The position numbers and the translations under genes were made by a program. Under the pieces are notes generated by a model that made no database searches, was not told the DNA's origin, and saw nothing but the letters and a program-made list of their open reading frames with translations. A stretch of DNA of 64,000 nt, taken from contig JARGOB010000015.1 in assembly GCA_029212925.1 (NCBI GenBank), forward strand, positions 1 to 64,000. Direction: 5' to 3'. Below, piece by piece: positions 54,539 to 63,266 of this stretch; position 1 is the stretch's first letter; each line of letters opens with the position of its first letter. This stretch comes from Coxiellaceae bacterium. Its GTDB lineage: Bacteria; Pseudomonadota; Gammaproteobacteria; Coxiellales; Coxiellaceae.

Positions 54539-55861
54539 TTGGCATTTCAAGGCAAGCAGTGGGTAGTAGGCTTTAATAAGTATATTGCGTGGATTGAGGC
54601 AATTGTACTGCCTACTTTATTTTTCTTTATAACATTCTATGCTGTCTCTTATCGTGGTGAAGCTTTTTATCATAACAGTGAGTGGGTTTGGTTGGCACCA
54701 ATATTGGTCGCTTTGCGTTATGGTGCTGGTTTAGGTGGCCTATCTTGTTTGGTGATGGTGTTAGAGATGGCAGCCGTTCTGACCCCGCCGCCTTGGTATT
54801 ACCCACAAAGTTATTATGCGCTTGAAGGCTTTTTTATTACTTTATTATGCGGCCAATTTCGTTCGATATGGCATGAAAAGCTGACCCGATCATCACAATT
54901 ATTGCAATATGCACAACAACGATTGGAATTTTTATCACGTGTGTATTTTATGACCCGTATTTCACATGATCGCATGGAGCAAAACTTAATCAGTAAGCCT
55001 GTGACCATTCGAAGTGCGATGTGTGATTTACGTGCAATGATTGTGGAAAAAGGTGCAGAGTTAACACCTGAAGTTGCAAAATTATTCTTACAATTATTAA
55101 GCCAAGTGTGCTCATTTGAGCGAGCAGGTTTGTTCTTAGTGAATGATGGTGCGGTTGAGAATGTGGCGATTTCAAATGTCGGTAAAATGGATACGGTCAA
55201 TATTGAAGACCCGTTAATAACGGCAGCATTAGAGCGTGATAACTTTACTTATTTAGCGATTAACCAGCTTAGCGAAAAAGAGGTCAGTGAATACTTGGTT
55301 GCTGCGCCATTGAAGCCTTATCGTAATACACCCTTTGCAATGCTAGTGGTTGAGCGTATGCCATTTCTGGCGCTTAACCAAGATAATTTAAAGGCACTGA
55401 GTGTATTATTAAACTATTTTTCTGAAGACTATTATGCTGTTGAGCAAGCAAAAGAAATTTTATTGGCTTACCCGGACTGCTTAAGCGATTTTGCGGTTGA
55501 ATTGAAAAAACTGCACCGTTTACGTACAAAGATAGGCATCGAAAGCTGTTTAGTAGCTTTGTTTGTGTCAAATGAAAGTACCTATCAAAGTATTATACCT
55601 GCTTTGCAATTGCAGCAACGAGGATTGGATTTAACCTGGGTGCATAAGCGTGAGCTGGATTCCGTATTAATTACTTTAATGCCAGTGGCAGAGACGATGG
55701 CGGTGGAAGGGTATGTTCGACGTGTGCGGACATGGTTAAAAGAAGAGCGAGGTTTAAGTTTTAGTTACCCTAAACTGCATATCCATTATTGCAGTTTGGA
55801 AAAGAGTGATCCGTTACAACAGCTACAAGGATTGCTGGATGAGCATAAACAGACCGCATAA
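54539..55861 (+). CDS. pelD: PelD, c-di-GMP-binding inner-membrane regulator
   Basis: This 440-residue protein has four hydrophobic segments (about 15-105), a GAF domain (about 150-290) and a degenerate GGDEF domain. The inhibitory-site motif RGLD (Arg361-Asp364), which in Pseudomonas PelD binds the c-di-GMP dimer, is preserved. Pel synthesis here is thus likely switched on by c-di-GMP. The start is TTG at 54539, four bases after pelC; no alternative upstream start exists. It overlaps pelE by 23 bases. Confidence 0.92.
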   Translation: MAFQGKQWVVGFNKYIAWIEAIVLPTLFFFITFYAVSYRGEAFYHNSEWVWLAPILVALRYGAGLGGLSCLVMVLEMAAVLTPPPWYYPQSYYALEGFFITLLCGQFRSIWHEKLTRSSQLLQYAQQRLEFLSRVYFMTRISHDRMEQNLISKPVTIRSAMCDLRAMIVEKGAELTPEVAKLFLQLLSQVCSFERAGLFLVNDGAVENVAISNVGKMDTVNIEDPLITAALERDNFTYLAINQLSEKEVSEYLVAAPLKPYRNTPFAMLVVERMPFLALNQDNLKALSVLLNYFSEDYYAVEQAKEILLAYPDCLSDFAVELKKLHRLRTKIGIESCLVALFVSNESTYQSIIPALQLQQRGLDLTWVHKRELDSVLITLMPVAETMAVEGYVRRVRTWLKEERGLSFSYPKLHIHYCSLEKSDPLQQLQGLLDEHKQTA

Positions 55862-56882
55862 GGCCACGCTGGCTTTTTTGATCATGATCTCCATTGTTGT
55901 CAGTCTGGTAGCCATTTTTGTTAATGTCGGTTTTTTATGGATTAATTATCATTACCCATCTGGACGATTCTCTACGTTAGTGTATTTTGTTTTAAATGCC
56001 ATTGTCACCTTGGTGTTATTTTTATGGGTGTGGTTTGTGATTCCGGCAGCTTTCCGCCATCGTCAGCGCAGTTTATTTATTTTGGGTTGGTTGATTGCCA
56101 GTCTAATCCCAATCTTTGGTGTTTTATTGGTATGCACAGGCGCAATTTTACTGCAGTGGTACCGTGAATCTGACCCTGAAGAATCAATACATGATGTCAA
56201 TGTGATGGAATTTATTCAAGAAAAAGCATACTCAGATACTTTTTTTAGTGAGGGTGGTGCATGGATGCGACTGCAAAATAACAGTGGTACAACGGAAGAT
56301 CGTATTAAATCATTATCAGCGTTAAATATTCAAAAAGGTAAATTTGCTAATTATGTAAATCGATTGATGGTACAAGAAAATAATGATGAATTACGGTTGT
56401 ATGCTTTTAGCTTATTAGATAAACAAGAAAATGATATCAATAATTGGATCTCTTACTTTACGAAGCTACTAGATGAAGATAATAAAAATCGCGTGCATTT
56501 AAATGCGTTAAGGCAATTAGCCAGTCTGTATTGGGAGATGTATTATTTAAATCTCAGTCAGGATAATATTAAATTGTACATGCTTAACCAATCACAGCAT
56601 TATGCTGATAAAGGACTTGAGTTGGAGCCAGAAGATGGCGCGCTATGGGTGTTGTTAGCGAAGATAGCATTAGAAAAAAATGATCACAACAAGGCGCGTA
56701 TGGCATTATTTCAAGCGTTAACTATTGGTGTGCCTATACGTCAAGTGGCACCTTTTATGGCAGAAATGGATTTTTTAGAGAAGAATTACATGGCTGTTCA
56801 AGATCACTTAACTCAGGATGAATCGTTGCGTTTTATGTTGACACTAGCACCTGTGGTGGAGTTTTGGAGGCGTCATGGTTGA
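55839..56882 (+). CDS. pelE: PelE inner-membrane TPR protein
   Basis: This protein has 347 residues from ATG 55839 (AAGGA upstream). Two to three transmembrane helices lie in the first 115 residues (AFLIMISIVVSLVAIFVNVGF onward). A TPR-like cytosolic or periplasmic region follows (about 165-335), including HYADKGLELEPEDGALWVLL. PelE is an essential but poorly characterised partner of PelD, F and G in the synthase complex. It overlaps pelD by 23 bases and pelF by 8. Confidence 0.88.
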   Translation: MSINRPHKATLAFLIMISIVVSLVAIFVNVGFLWINYHYPSGRFSTLVYFVLNAIVTLVLFLWVWFVIPAAFRHRQRSLFILGWLIASLIPIFGVLLVCTGAILLQWYRESDPEESIHDVNVMEFIQEKAYSDTFFSEGGAWMRLQNNSGTTEDRIKSLSALNIQKGKFANYVNRLMVQENNDELRLYAFSLLDKQENDINNWISYFTKLLDEDNKNRVHLNALRQLASLYWEMYYLNLSQDNIKLYMLNQSQHYADKGLELEPEDGALWVLLAKIALEKNDHNKARMALFQALTIGVPIRQVAPFMAEMDFLEKNYMAVQDHLTQDESLRFMLTLAPVVEFWRRHG

Positions 56883-58407
56883 TACCAGTCACTTGCCTAC
56901 CGCCAGTTCTGCAGATATTGCGTTATTTGTTGAGGGTGCCTATCCGTTAGTAACGGGTGGTGTGTCATCGTGGGTGCATCAAATTATAAGTGCTTACCCA
57001 GATATTCAGTTTGCATTAATTTTTATTGGTTCAAAGGAAGAAGACTACACTGAGATTAAGTATCAATTGCCGGACAATGTAGTACATGTTGAAATTCATT
57101 ATCTTTTTGATGGCGAAAGGCGTTATAAGCCTAAGCCATGTCCTGGAAAGCCAAAAGCATTCTCGCAGATTCGTGATTTGCATGTGTGTTTTAAAGGAGG
57201 AGGCGAAGAGGGTGAGTTGGAAGATATTTTTTCAGATTTATCCTTTTATATCGACCCAAAGCAAAAAGTTGATGAGAAGCAGTTTTTATTTAGTCGCGAA
57301 TCTTGGCGGTTGATTGTTGATATGTATAAAGCGTATTCGGCAGAGCCTTCCTTTCTTGATTATTTTTGGACGGTTCGCAATGTGCATCAACCGTTATGGG
57401 GTATTGCTGATATTGTTAATGATTTTATCAAAGTAAAAGCACTGCATACGGTGTCAACGGGTTATGCTGGGTTTTTGGCTTCATTGGTAAACAAGCAGTA
57501 TGGTTACCCATTGGTCCTTACAGAGCATGGTATTTATGCTAAAGAGCGCCGCATTGAAATGTTAAGTAGTACTGTGGTAAAGAATGTTGATCCTTTAATT
57601 GCATCACCCATTGAGCCGAGTTATTTGCGTCATATATGGATCCGATTTTTTGAGTGTCTTGCGCGTGTGTGTTATGGCGCTTCCACTAATATCTTAAGTT
57701 TATATGGCGGTGCTCAAGCAAAGCAAATTGAAGACGGTGCCGACCCAAAAAAAACTGAAGTGATTGCTAACGGTGTTGATGTTCTAACGTTGAAGAATTG
57801 TAGGCACCCTGTTGATTTTTCTGGGCAGTTAACCATGGCATTGGTGGGGCGTGTTGTGCCTATTAAGGATATTAAAACGTATATTCGTGCCGTGAAAATT
57901 GTATCGGATAAAACCGATCATATCCAGGCATGGATAGTTGGTCCTCAAGATGAAGATGAAGAGTATGTTGAGGAGTGTAAAGAGCTAGTGACAACAATGG
58001 GTTTGGCTGAGATTGTGCAGTTTACGGGTTTAATGAAAATGACGGATGTGTTGTCGACGATTGATCTCATGGTGTTAAGTTCTATTAGTGAGGGTATGCC
58101 ACTAACGGTTTTGGAAGCGTATGCGGCAGGATTGCCGGTAGTGGTCACTGATGTTGGCGCATGTCGTGAGCTGGTTCAAGGCTTTGATGAAGAGACGAGG
58201 GCTATACCGCCAGCAGGTGAAGTGGTTTCGATTGCGAATCCAAATGATTTGGCGAATGGTATTATAAAGATGTTATCCGATGAGGAGCATTATAAGGCTT
58301 GCCAAGCTGCTGCGATTGTTCGGGCTGAAAAGTTTTTTGATGAGCGCATTATGTTGGCGAGGTATCGTGATATATATGAGCAAGCGATGACGGCATGTCA
58401 GGTATAG
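56875..58407 (+). CDS. pelF: PelF glycosyltransferase (GT4)
   Basis: This 510-residue cytosolic GT-B transferase has the N-terminal ADIALFVEGAYPLVTGGVSSW, typical of PelF. The C-terminal donor domain has ALVGRVVPIKDIKTYI and the EX7E motif in SEGMPLTVLEAYAAGLPVV. It polymerises Pel from UDP-activated amino sugars, acting with PelD, E and G at the inner membrane. GGAGG precedes its ATG inside pelE. Confidence 0.95.
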   Translation: MVDTSHLPTASSADIALFVEGAYPLVTGGVSSWVHQIISAYPDIQFALIFIGSKEEDYTEIKYQLPDNVVHVEIHYLFDGERRYKPKPCPGKPKAFSQIRDLHVCFKGGGEEGELEDIFSDLSFYIDPKQKVDEKQFLFSRESWRLIVDMYKAYSAEPSFLDYFWTVRNVHQPLWGIADIVNDFIKVKALHTVSTGYAGFLASLVNKQYGYPLVLTEHGIYAKERRIEMLSSTVVKNVDPLIASPIEPSYLRHIWIRFFECLARVCYGASTNILSLYGGAQAKQIEDGADPKKTEVIANGVDVLTLKNCRHPVDFSGQLTMALVGRVVPIKDIKTYIRAVKIVSDKTDHIQAWIVGPQDEDEEYVEECKELVTTMGLAEIVQFTGLMKMTDVLSTIDLMVLSSISEGMPLTVLEAYAAGLPVVVTDVGACRELVQGFDEETRAIPPAGEVVSIANPNDLANGIIKMLSDEEHYKACQAAAIVRAEKFFDERIMLARYRDIYEQAMTACQV

Positions 58408-58474
58408 GGTTTCAACGTGGAGCTGAATATAGGCAGAATCGCTGTAACTCTGCGGTTGAGAGGGTGATAAGTAC

Positions 58475-59845
58475 ATGGCTGGAATAGGGTTTCAATTAAG
58501 GAGAATTTTAAAAACGGATAGTTTTTTTAATTTTATGCGTGCTTATGGTTATGCGAGTGTTTTGAGTTCTGGTCCGTGGTTATTAGCGGTTTTTGGTATT
58601 GTATTAATTAGTTTTATCAAATACCGTTATCCGCGTTTTGCTACATCTATTACGCAGTTTCAAACGTCTATTACGTATTTGTTTGCGGCCAGTTTAATTC
58701 TTTCAGGATTGGCGCAATTTAGTTTCACTCGGTTTATCTCTGATTTGGTTTATGCTAAGCGTGAGAATGCCATTATTCCTACGTATTGTGGCGCATTATT
58801 ATGCACAACTATCTTGGCGAGTGTGATTGCATTTATTGTTGATGCGATATTCTTTATTAATACGCCCACCTTGTACCGATTGTTGATGGCTTTTAGTTTT
58901 ATTGTGTTGTGTGGCAATTGGTTGTCGAGCAGTTTATTGTCGGGTTTGAAGGCTTACCGTGCAATATTGATTGTATTCTTTTTGGGTTATGCGTTAATTG
59001 TAGCGTTGGGTTATTGGTTATACGCTTTTGGTCTTGTTGGCTTGATGTTGGCATTCTTTACGGGGCAAGTATTGTTATTGGCGGGTATGATTTTTGTTTT
59101 ATTTCGTAGCCACTTTAGTCAACAGCTGATGTCATTTGAATTTTTACGCCCGGGTAAGTTATTTATCTCTTTGGTCTTGGTGGGTTTGTTTTATAATCTA
59201 GCTATTTGGATTGATAAAATTGTGTTTTGGTTTTCTGCTAGCACTGGTATGCACGTTATAGGGCCGTTATTTGCTTCCCCGATATATGATTTGCCAATTT
59301 TCTTTTCATATTTAACGATGATACCGGGTATGGCGGTATTTTTATTTCGATTGGAAACAGATTTTGTTGAATACTACGATCAATATTATAATGCGATTCG
59401 TAGTGGTGATTCGCTTACTAACATTTTAAATTATCGTCAACAAATGGTATCGGCTGCATATTTTGGTGTGGTTGAGATTGCTAAAGTGCAAGGCTTTATG
59501 ATTGTGCTGATGTTCTTAGCAGGAAAAACGATCTTACATATCTTTGGTGTGTCTATTTATTATGCGCATATTTTAAATGTAGCGACGATTGCTGCCGCTT
59601 TACAAGTCATTCTGTTAGGTTTATTGAACATCTTGTTCTATTTGGACAAGCGACACCAGGCAGTGCTAATCACTGTCTTCTTTTTTGTGACTAATCTTAT
59701 TTTCACTATAATAACCGTCCATCTTGGGGTATATTATTACGCTTATGGTTTAGCAGCGTCGTTGTTGATGAGTAATCTGCTGGCTTTCTTTTTATTGGAT
59801 TACGACTTCCGTAATCTAGAATACATGACGTTTATGTTACGATGA
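58475..59845 (+). CDS. pelG: PelG polysaccharide transporter/synthase membrane subunit
   Basis: This 456-residue protein has about 12 transmembrane helices of the Wzx-like MOP fold. The start MAGIGFQLRRILKTDSFF is characteristic of PelG. A GAGGGTGAT ribosome-binding site precedes its ATG. It likely forms the membrane channel of the synthase. It overlaps surE by four bases, so Pel and surE genes are transcribed together. Confidence 0.93.
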   Translation: MAGIGFQLRRILKTDSFFNFMRAYGYASVLSSGPWLLAVFGIVLISFIKYRYPRFATSITQFQTSITYLFAASLILSGLAQFSFTRFISDLVYAKRENAIIPTYCGALLCTTILASVIAFIVDAIFFINTPTLYRLLMAFSFIVLCGNWLSSSLLSGLKAYRAILIVFFLGYALIVALGYWLYAFGLVGLMLAFFTGQVLLLAGMIFVLFRSHFSQQLMSFEFLRPGKLFISLVLVGLFYNLAIWIDKIVFWFSASTGMHVIGPLFASPIYDLPIFFSYLTMIPGMAVFLFRLETDFVEYYDQYYNAIRSGDSLTNILNYRQQMVSAAYFGVVEIAKVQGFMIVLMFLAGKTILHIFGVSIYYAHILNVATIAAALQVILLGLLNILFYLDKRHQAVLITVFFFVTNLIFTIITVHLGVYYYAYGLAASLLMSNLLAFFLLDYDFRNLEYMTFMLR

Positions 59846-60591
59846 ATTTTTTAATATCTAATGATGATGGCATTGATGCCCCTGGAATAGCTCACCTGCA
59901 AAAAGCGATTGAAGGTTTGGGTGATATTACTGTTGTTGCTCCAGACCGTGATCACAGTGGTGCCAGTAACTCCTTAAGCTTAAAGTCACCGATTGTGGTT
60001 GAGCGTATCACTGAAAAGCGCATTAAGGTGTTTGGTACGCCGACTGATTGTGTTCACTTGGCATTGACTGGTTTGCTGGAAGCAAAGCCGGACATGGTAC
60101 TAAGTGGCATTAATTTGGGTGCGAATTTGGGTGATGATGTATGGTACTCCGGCACAGTTGCTGCGGCGATTGAAGGGCGATTTTTAGGGTTGCCATCGAT
60201 TGCGTTTTCTTTATGCAGTCGAGACGTGCGTTATATGGAAGATGCGCAACAAGTAGCGGCTGATATTGTGCGGCATGTATTAGCTGAGCCGCTCGAGTCT
60301 GGAACCGTATTAAACGTGAATATTCCTGCTTGTCGTTATGAGGATATGCAGGGGTTTGATTTGGTTCGTTTGGGTTGTCGCCATGTGGCGGAGCCTTTGA
60401 TTCGTGATACGGATTCAGGCCCACATGAACTATATTGGATTGGTGCTGCTGGTAAAGGAGCGGATGCGGGCCCTGGCACGGACTTTTATGCGATTGAGCA
60501 GAATAAGGTCACGATAACGCCGTTACGTATCGATTTAACTCACCATGAAGCAAGTGCTGAAATTAATCAATGGATGAACCGGTGGCAATAA
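59842..60591 (+). CDS. surE: 5'/3'-nucleotidase SurE
   Basis: This 249-residue nucleoside monophosphate phosphatase has the metal-binding ISNDDGIDAPGI at the N-terminus, the APDRDHSGASNSLS motif, and LSGINLGANLGDDVWYSGTVAAA. It is involved in nucleotide turnover under stress. The start ATG overlaps the pelG stop (ATGA). It begins the conserved surE-nlpD-rpoS order, lacking the usual pcm between surE and nlpD. Confidence 0.95.
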   Translation: MNFLISNDDGIDAPGIAHLQKAIEGLGDITVVAPDRDHSGASNSLSLKSPIVVERITEKRIKVFGTPTDCVHLALTGLLEAKPDMVLSGINLGANLGDDVWYSGTVAAAIEGRFLGLPSIAFSLCSRDVRYMEDAQQVAADIVRHVLAEPLESGTVLNVNIPACRYEDMQGFDLVRLGCRHVAEPLIRDTDSGPHELYWIGAAGKGADAGPGTDFYAIEQNKVTITPLRIDLTHHEASAEINQWMNRWQ

Positions 60592-61316
60592 TTCGTTTTT
60601 TTATATTTGCTTTGGTTGCATGCGTCTTAGTTGGCTGCGGTGGCAGCACAATGGCGCCCGTGGTCAATGCATGGCATCAGCCGTCTGCGGCTAACAGCGC
60701 TTACCTGGTTCGGCGAGGTGACACTTTATACTCAATAGCTTGGGCGTTTGGTTTGGACTACCGTTCGTTGGCACAAGCTAATGGATTAAAGCCACCTTAC
60801 ACTATTGATGTTGGCCAGCGTTTGCGCATGACTACAGGTGTGTCACGACAATCAAAGCGTCAGATGCCAACGGCATCGAACAGCAAGCCGGTTCTTAAGC
60901 CAAGGGTAAAACCGAAAGCTAAGCAACGTATACCACGACATGTTGCCTTTAATGGCGCATGGCGCTGGCCAACGACTGGCAGACTGGTGCGTAAATATAA
61001 TCCAAAATCCGGTGGAAATAATGGTATAGATATTGCGGGTCGTTTAGGTCAGTCGATTAAAGCGGCGGCATCGGGTGTTGTTGTTTATAGTGGTACAGGT
61101 GTGCGTGGATATGGGCATTTAATTATCATAAAACATAACAGCAGTTACTTGAGCGCGTATGCATACAATATGCGCAATTTAGTTAAAGTTGGGATGCGAG
61201 TGCAACGCGGCCAAACAATTGCTACAATGGGTAAAGACAATGGAGGAAAAACGATGCTCCATTTCGAGATACGGAAGGATGGTCGTCCAGTTAATCCACT
61301 AAACTATTTACGGTAA
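60570..61316 (+). CDS. nlpD: NlpD-like lipoprotein with LysM and M23 peptidase domains
   Basis: This 248-residue protein has a lipobox (LVGC) within the first 25 residues, a LysM domain (VRRGDTLYSIAWAFGLDYRSLA) and a C-terminal LytM/M23 domain (about 130-248). In the M23 part GIDIAG and LHFEIRKDGRPVNPL remain, but active-site His and Asp are incomplete, as in NlpD, which activates amidases at the septum. Its start overlaps surE by 22 bases. The rpoS gene follows by 11 bases. Confidence 0.9.
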   Translation: MDEPVAIIRFFIFALVACVLVGCGGSTMAPVVNAWHQPSAANSAYLVRRGDTLYSIAWAFGLDYRSLAQANGLKPPYTIDVGQRLRMTTGVSRQSKRQMPTASNSKPVLKPRVKPKAKQRIPRHVAFNGAWRWPTTGRLVRKYNPKSGGNNGIDIAGRLGQSIKAAASGVVVYSGTGVRGYGHLIIIKHNSSYLSAYAYNMRNLVKVGMRVQRGQTIATMGKDNGGKTMLHFEIRKDGRPVNPLNYLR

Positions 61317-61327
61317 GGATGTAGCGA

Positions 61328-62563
61328 GTGGCAAAACGAAAACAGAGTGACGAAGAGAAGCCAAAGAAAGTGGCTAGTAAAGCTAAGGCAACAAAATCTG
61401 CTAAAGTAACTACGTCTGCTGCCAAGGCTAAGGTTACTAAAGCATCGAAAACTACCAAAGCGAAAACTACTAAATCAGCTAAGCCTGCAAAAACTGCTAA
61501 AGCTAAAACCACCAAAGCAGCTAAGCCAGCAAAAACGACTACAGCTAAGACAGCTAAAGCTAAAGCTACCAAAACAGCTAAGCCAGCAAAAGCGGCTACA
61601 GCTAAGACAGCTAAAGCTACCAAAACAGCTAAGCCAGCAAAAGCTACTAAGGCAACAAAAAAAGCGATTAAGCCTAAAGTATCAAAAGCCAAATCGATTA
61701 AGGCTGTGCTGCCTAAAGAGCCTAAAAAACCGCGTCGTTACAGTGATGATGCCCGAGCTGCTGATCCAACTCAGCTGTATATGAAAGAGATTGGGTATAA
61801 ACCATTATTAACACCGCAAGATGAGTTAAAGGTGGCGCGTCGTGTCGTTAAGGGAGACCCTAAAGCGCGGCATAAAATGATTGAGAGTAACTTACGTTTA
61901 GTGGTAAAAATTGCACGCAGTTATTGTAACCGAGGGTTAGCCTTTTTAGATTTAATTGAAGAAGGTAACTTGGGTTTGATGACGGCGGTTGAAAAATTTG
62001 ATCCTGAGCGTGGTTTTCGTTTTTCTACTTATGCGACCTGGTGGATTCGTCAAACGATTGAGCGTGCGATCATGAATCAAAGCCGTACGGTGCGTTTACC
62101 AATTCATGTGATTAAAGAGCTGAATATTTATTTACGTGCTGCTAAGAAGTTATCGACTGGTATGGATCATGAGCCTTCTAGTGATGAAATTGCTGAGATG
62201 ATTGATAAGCCGGTGGAAGTTATTCGTAAGGTGATGGGGTTGGCGGCAGATGCGACATCGATTGATGTGCCGGTATCGCGCAATAATTCGGCAACCTTAG
62301 TGGACACTATTGCTGATGAGAACTCTAATCCAGCGGATATTTTATTAGAGGACGATTACGGTGAGCATTTAGTTGATTGGTTAAATCAATTGGATGAGCG
62401 CCAACGCGAAGTGGTGGTTCGCCGCTTTGGCTTGTTTGAGCATGAGCGAGGCACTTTAGAGCAAGTTGGCGCTGCTGTTGGCTTAACGCGTGAGCGTGTC
62501 CGCCAAATTCAGCTCGATGCCCTTCGCCGTCTGCGCGAAATGATGGAAAAAGAAGACCTGTAA
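61328..62563 (+). CDS. rpoS: RNA polymerase sigma factor RpoS with histone-H1-like N-terminal tail
   Basis: This 411-residue protein has a sigma-70 core (sigma region 1.2 from [12 protein letters not shown], Asp146). The core includes region 2 ([34 protein letters not shown]), region 3 ([10 protein letters not shown]) and region 4 ([19 protein letters not shown], then TRERVRQIQ). The core is intact and RpoS-like. Residues about 8-131 are almost entirely Lys, Ala and Thr with Pro, in repeats such as TAKPAKA and TAKTAKATK, like histone H1 or bacterial HctB tails. E. coli RpoS has 330 residues with about 50 before the same point. The start is GTG 61328 with AAGGA upstream. The tail could bind DNA or modify promoter choice. 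Confidence 0.95.
   Translation: MAKRKQSDEEKPKKVASKAKATKSAKVTTSAAKAKVTKASKTTKAKTTKSAKPAKTAKAKTTKAAKPAKTTTAKTAKAKATKTAKPAKAATAKTAKATKTAKPAKATKATKKAIKPKVSKAKSIKAVLPKEPKKPRRYSDDARAADPTQLYMKEIGYKPLLTPQDELKVARRVVKGDPKARHKMIESNLRLVVKIARSYCNRGLAFLDLIEEGNLGLMTAVEKFDPERGFRFSTYATWWIRQTIERAIMNQSRTVRLPIHVIKELNIYLRAAKKLSTGMDHEPSSDEIAEMIDKPVEVIRKVMGLAADATSIDVPVSRNNSATLVDTIADENSNPADILLEDDYGEHLVDWLNQLDERQREVVVRRFGLFEHERGTLEQVGAAVGLTRERVRQIQLDALRRLREMMEKEDL
61480..61660 (+). repeat. Tandem minisatellite within the RpoS tail
   Basis: DNA repeats with units near ACAGCTAAGCCAGCAAAA and GCTAAGACAGCTAAAGCTAC recur in tandem through the region coding for the Lys/Ala/Thr tail. Unit lengths are multiples of three, so copy-number changes would lengthen or shorten the tail without breaking the frame. 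Confidence 0.75.
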
Positions 62564-62565
62564 GA

Positions 62566-63153
62566 TCAAATCCGTCCCTGTAACTCCGATACGCTTTGTG
62601 CTTTGGCAATCTTCGAGGCCACTTCGCTATGCAGTTGCTTACTGATTTGCGAGGTGTTTAATAAACCACGAATGGCTGGTTCATCGCTATTTGGGCGTGT
62701 TTCAATCACTAAAGCGTAATGTGCGTGCAATTCTTTCATGGTATTTACCACATTGCCGACACGTGCGTGTTCGATGGTGTTGAGGTCAAAGATAGCCACT
62801 TCGCTGATAGGTGTCATCAGCATTTTAGCGGTAATTAAATGGCGGTCTATACGTTTTTCGGTTAATAGTTGAATAGGCTTCTCGCCGAGTAAGTCTTCAG
62901 ATGACAATAGCCCCAGTAGTTTATTTTCATCATCGACCACCATTAATAAGTGACAGCCGGTCACTTTCATCTCATTTAATGCTTCATCCATGGAAAGGCT
63001 GGGCTGTACGGTATTGGGGCGATTTTGGTTAAAGTCACGCATTACCGCTAAACCGGGATCATCTAAGTGAACCAGCTCAGGTAAATACTGGCGATGTAAG
63101 CTAATGTTTTCTGGTTTATTTTCGACTTGATTAAGTAATTCGTAATTTGGCAT
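62566..63153 (-). CDS. CBS-domain protein
   Basis: This 195-residue protein has two CBS domains (about 50-100, VQPSLSMDEALNEMKVTGCHLLMVVD, and 110-180, AKMLMTPISEVAIFD). The ATG has AAGGA upstream. CBS pairs bind adenosyl ligands such as AMP or ATP and act as energy sensors. It is convergent with rpoS, the stops two bases apart. No partner enzyme domain is present, so its target is unknown. Confidence 0.88.
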   Translation of the reverse strand: MPNYELLNQVENKPENISLHRQYLPELVHLDDPGLAVMRDFNQNRPNTVQPSLSMDEALNEMKVTGCHLLMVVDDENKLLGLLSSEDLLGEKPIQLLTEKRIDRHLITAKMLMTPISEVAIFDLNTIEHARVGNVVNTMKELHAHYALVIETRPNSDEPAIRGLLNTSQISKQLHSEVASKIAKAQSVSELQGRI

Positions 63154-63266
63154 ATGATTTCCTTTGTTTGGTCGTACTATATAACATTATTATAACGTCG
63201 TTTGTCTTGAAAAGCACATAAGCCATCCCTATATACAGTCCAGCTCATAATTTAGAGGACAAAAAA

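Noticed and set aside
61291..61692. Minus-strand ORF rich in Ala, Val and Leu opposite the rpoS tail
   Set aside because: It is the antisense of the Lys/Ala/Thr repeats; the low-complexity composition comes from the repeats and there is no ribosome-binding site.
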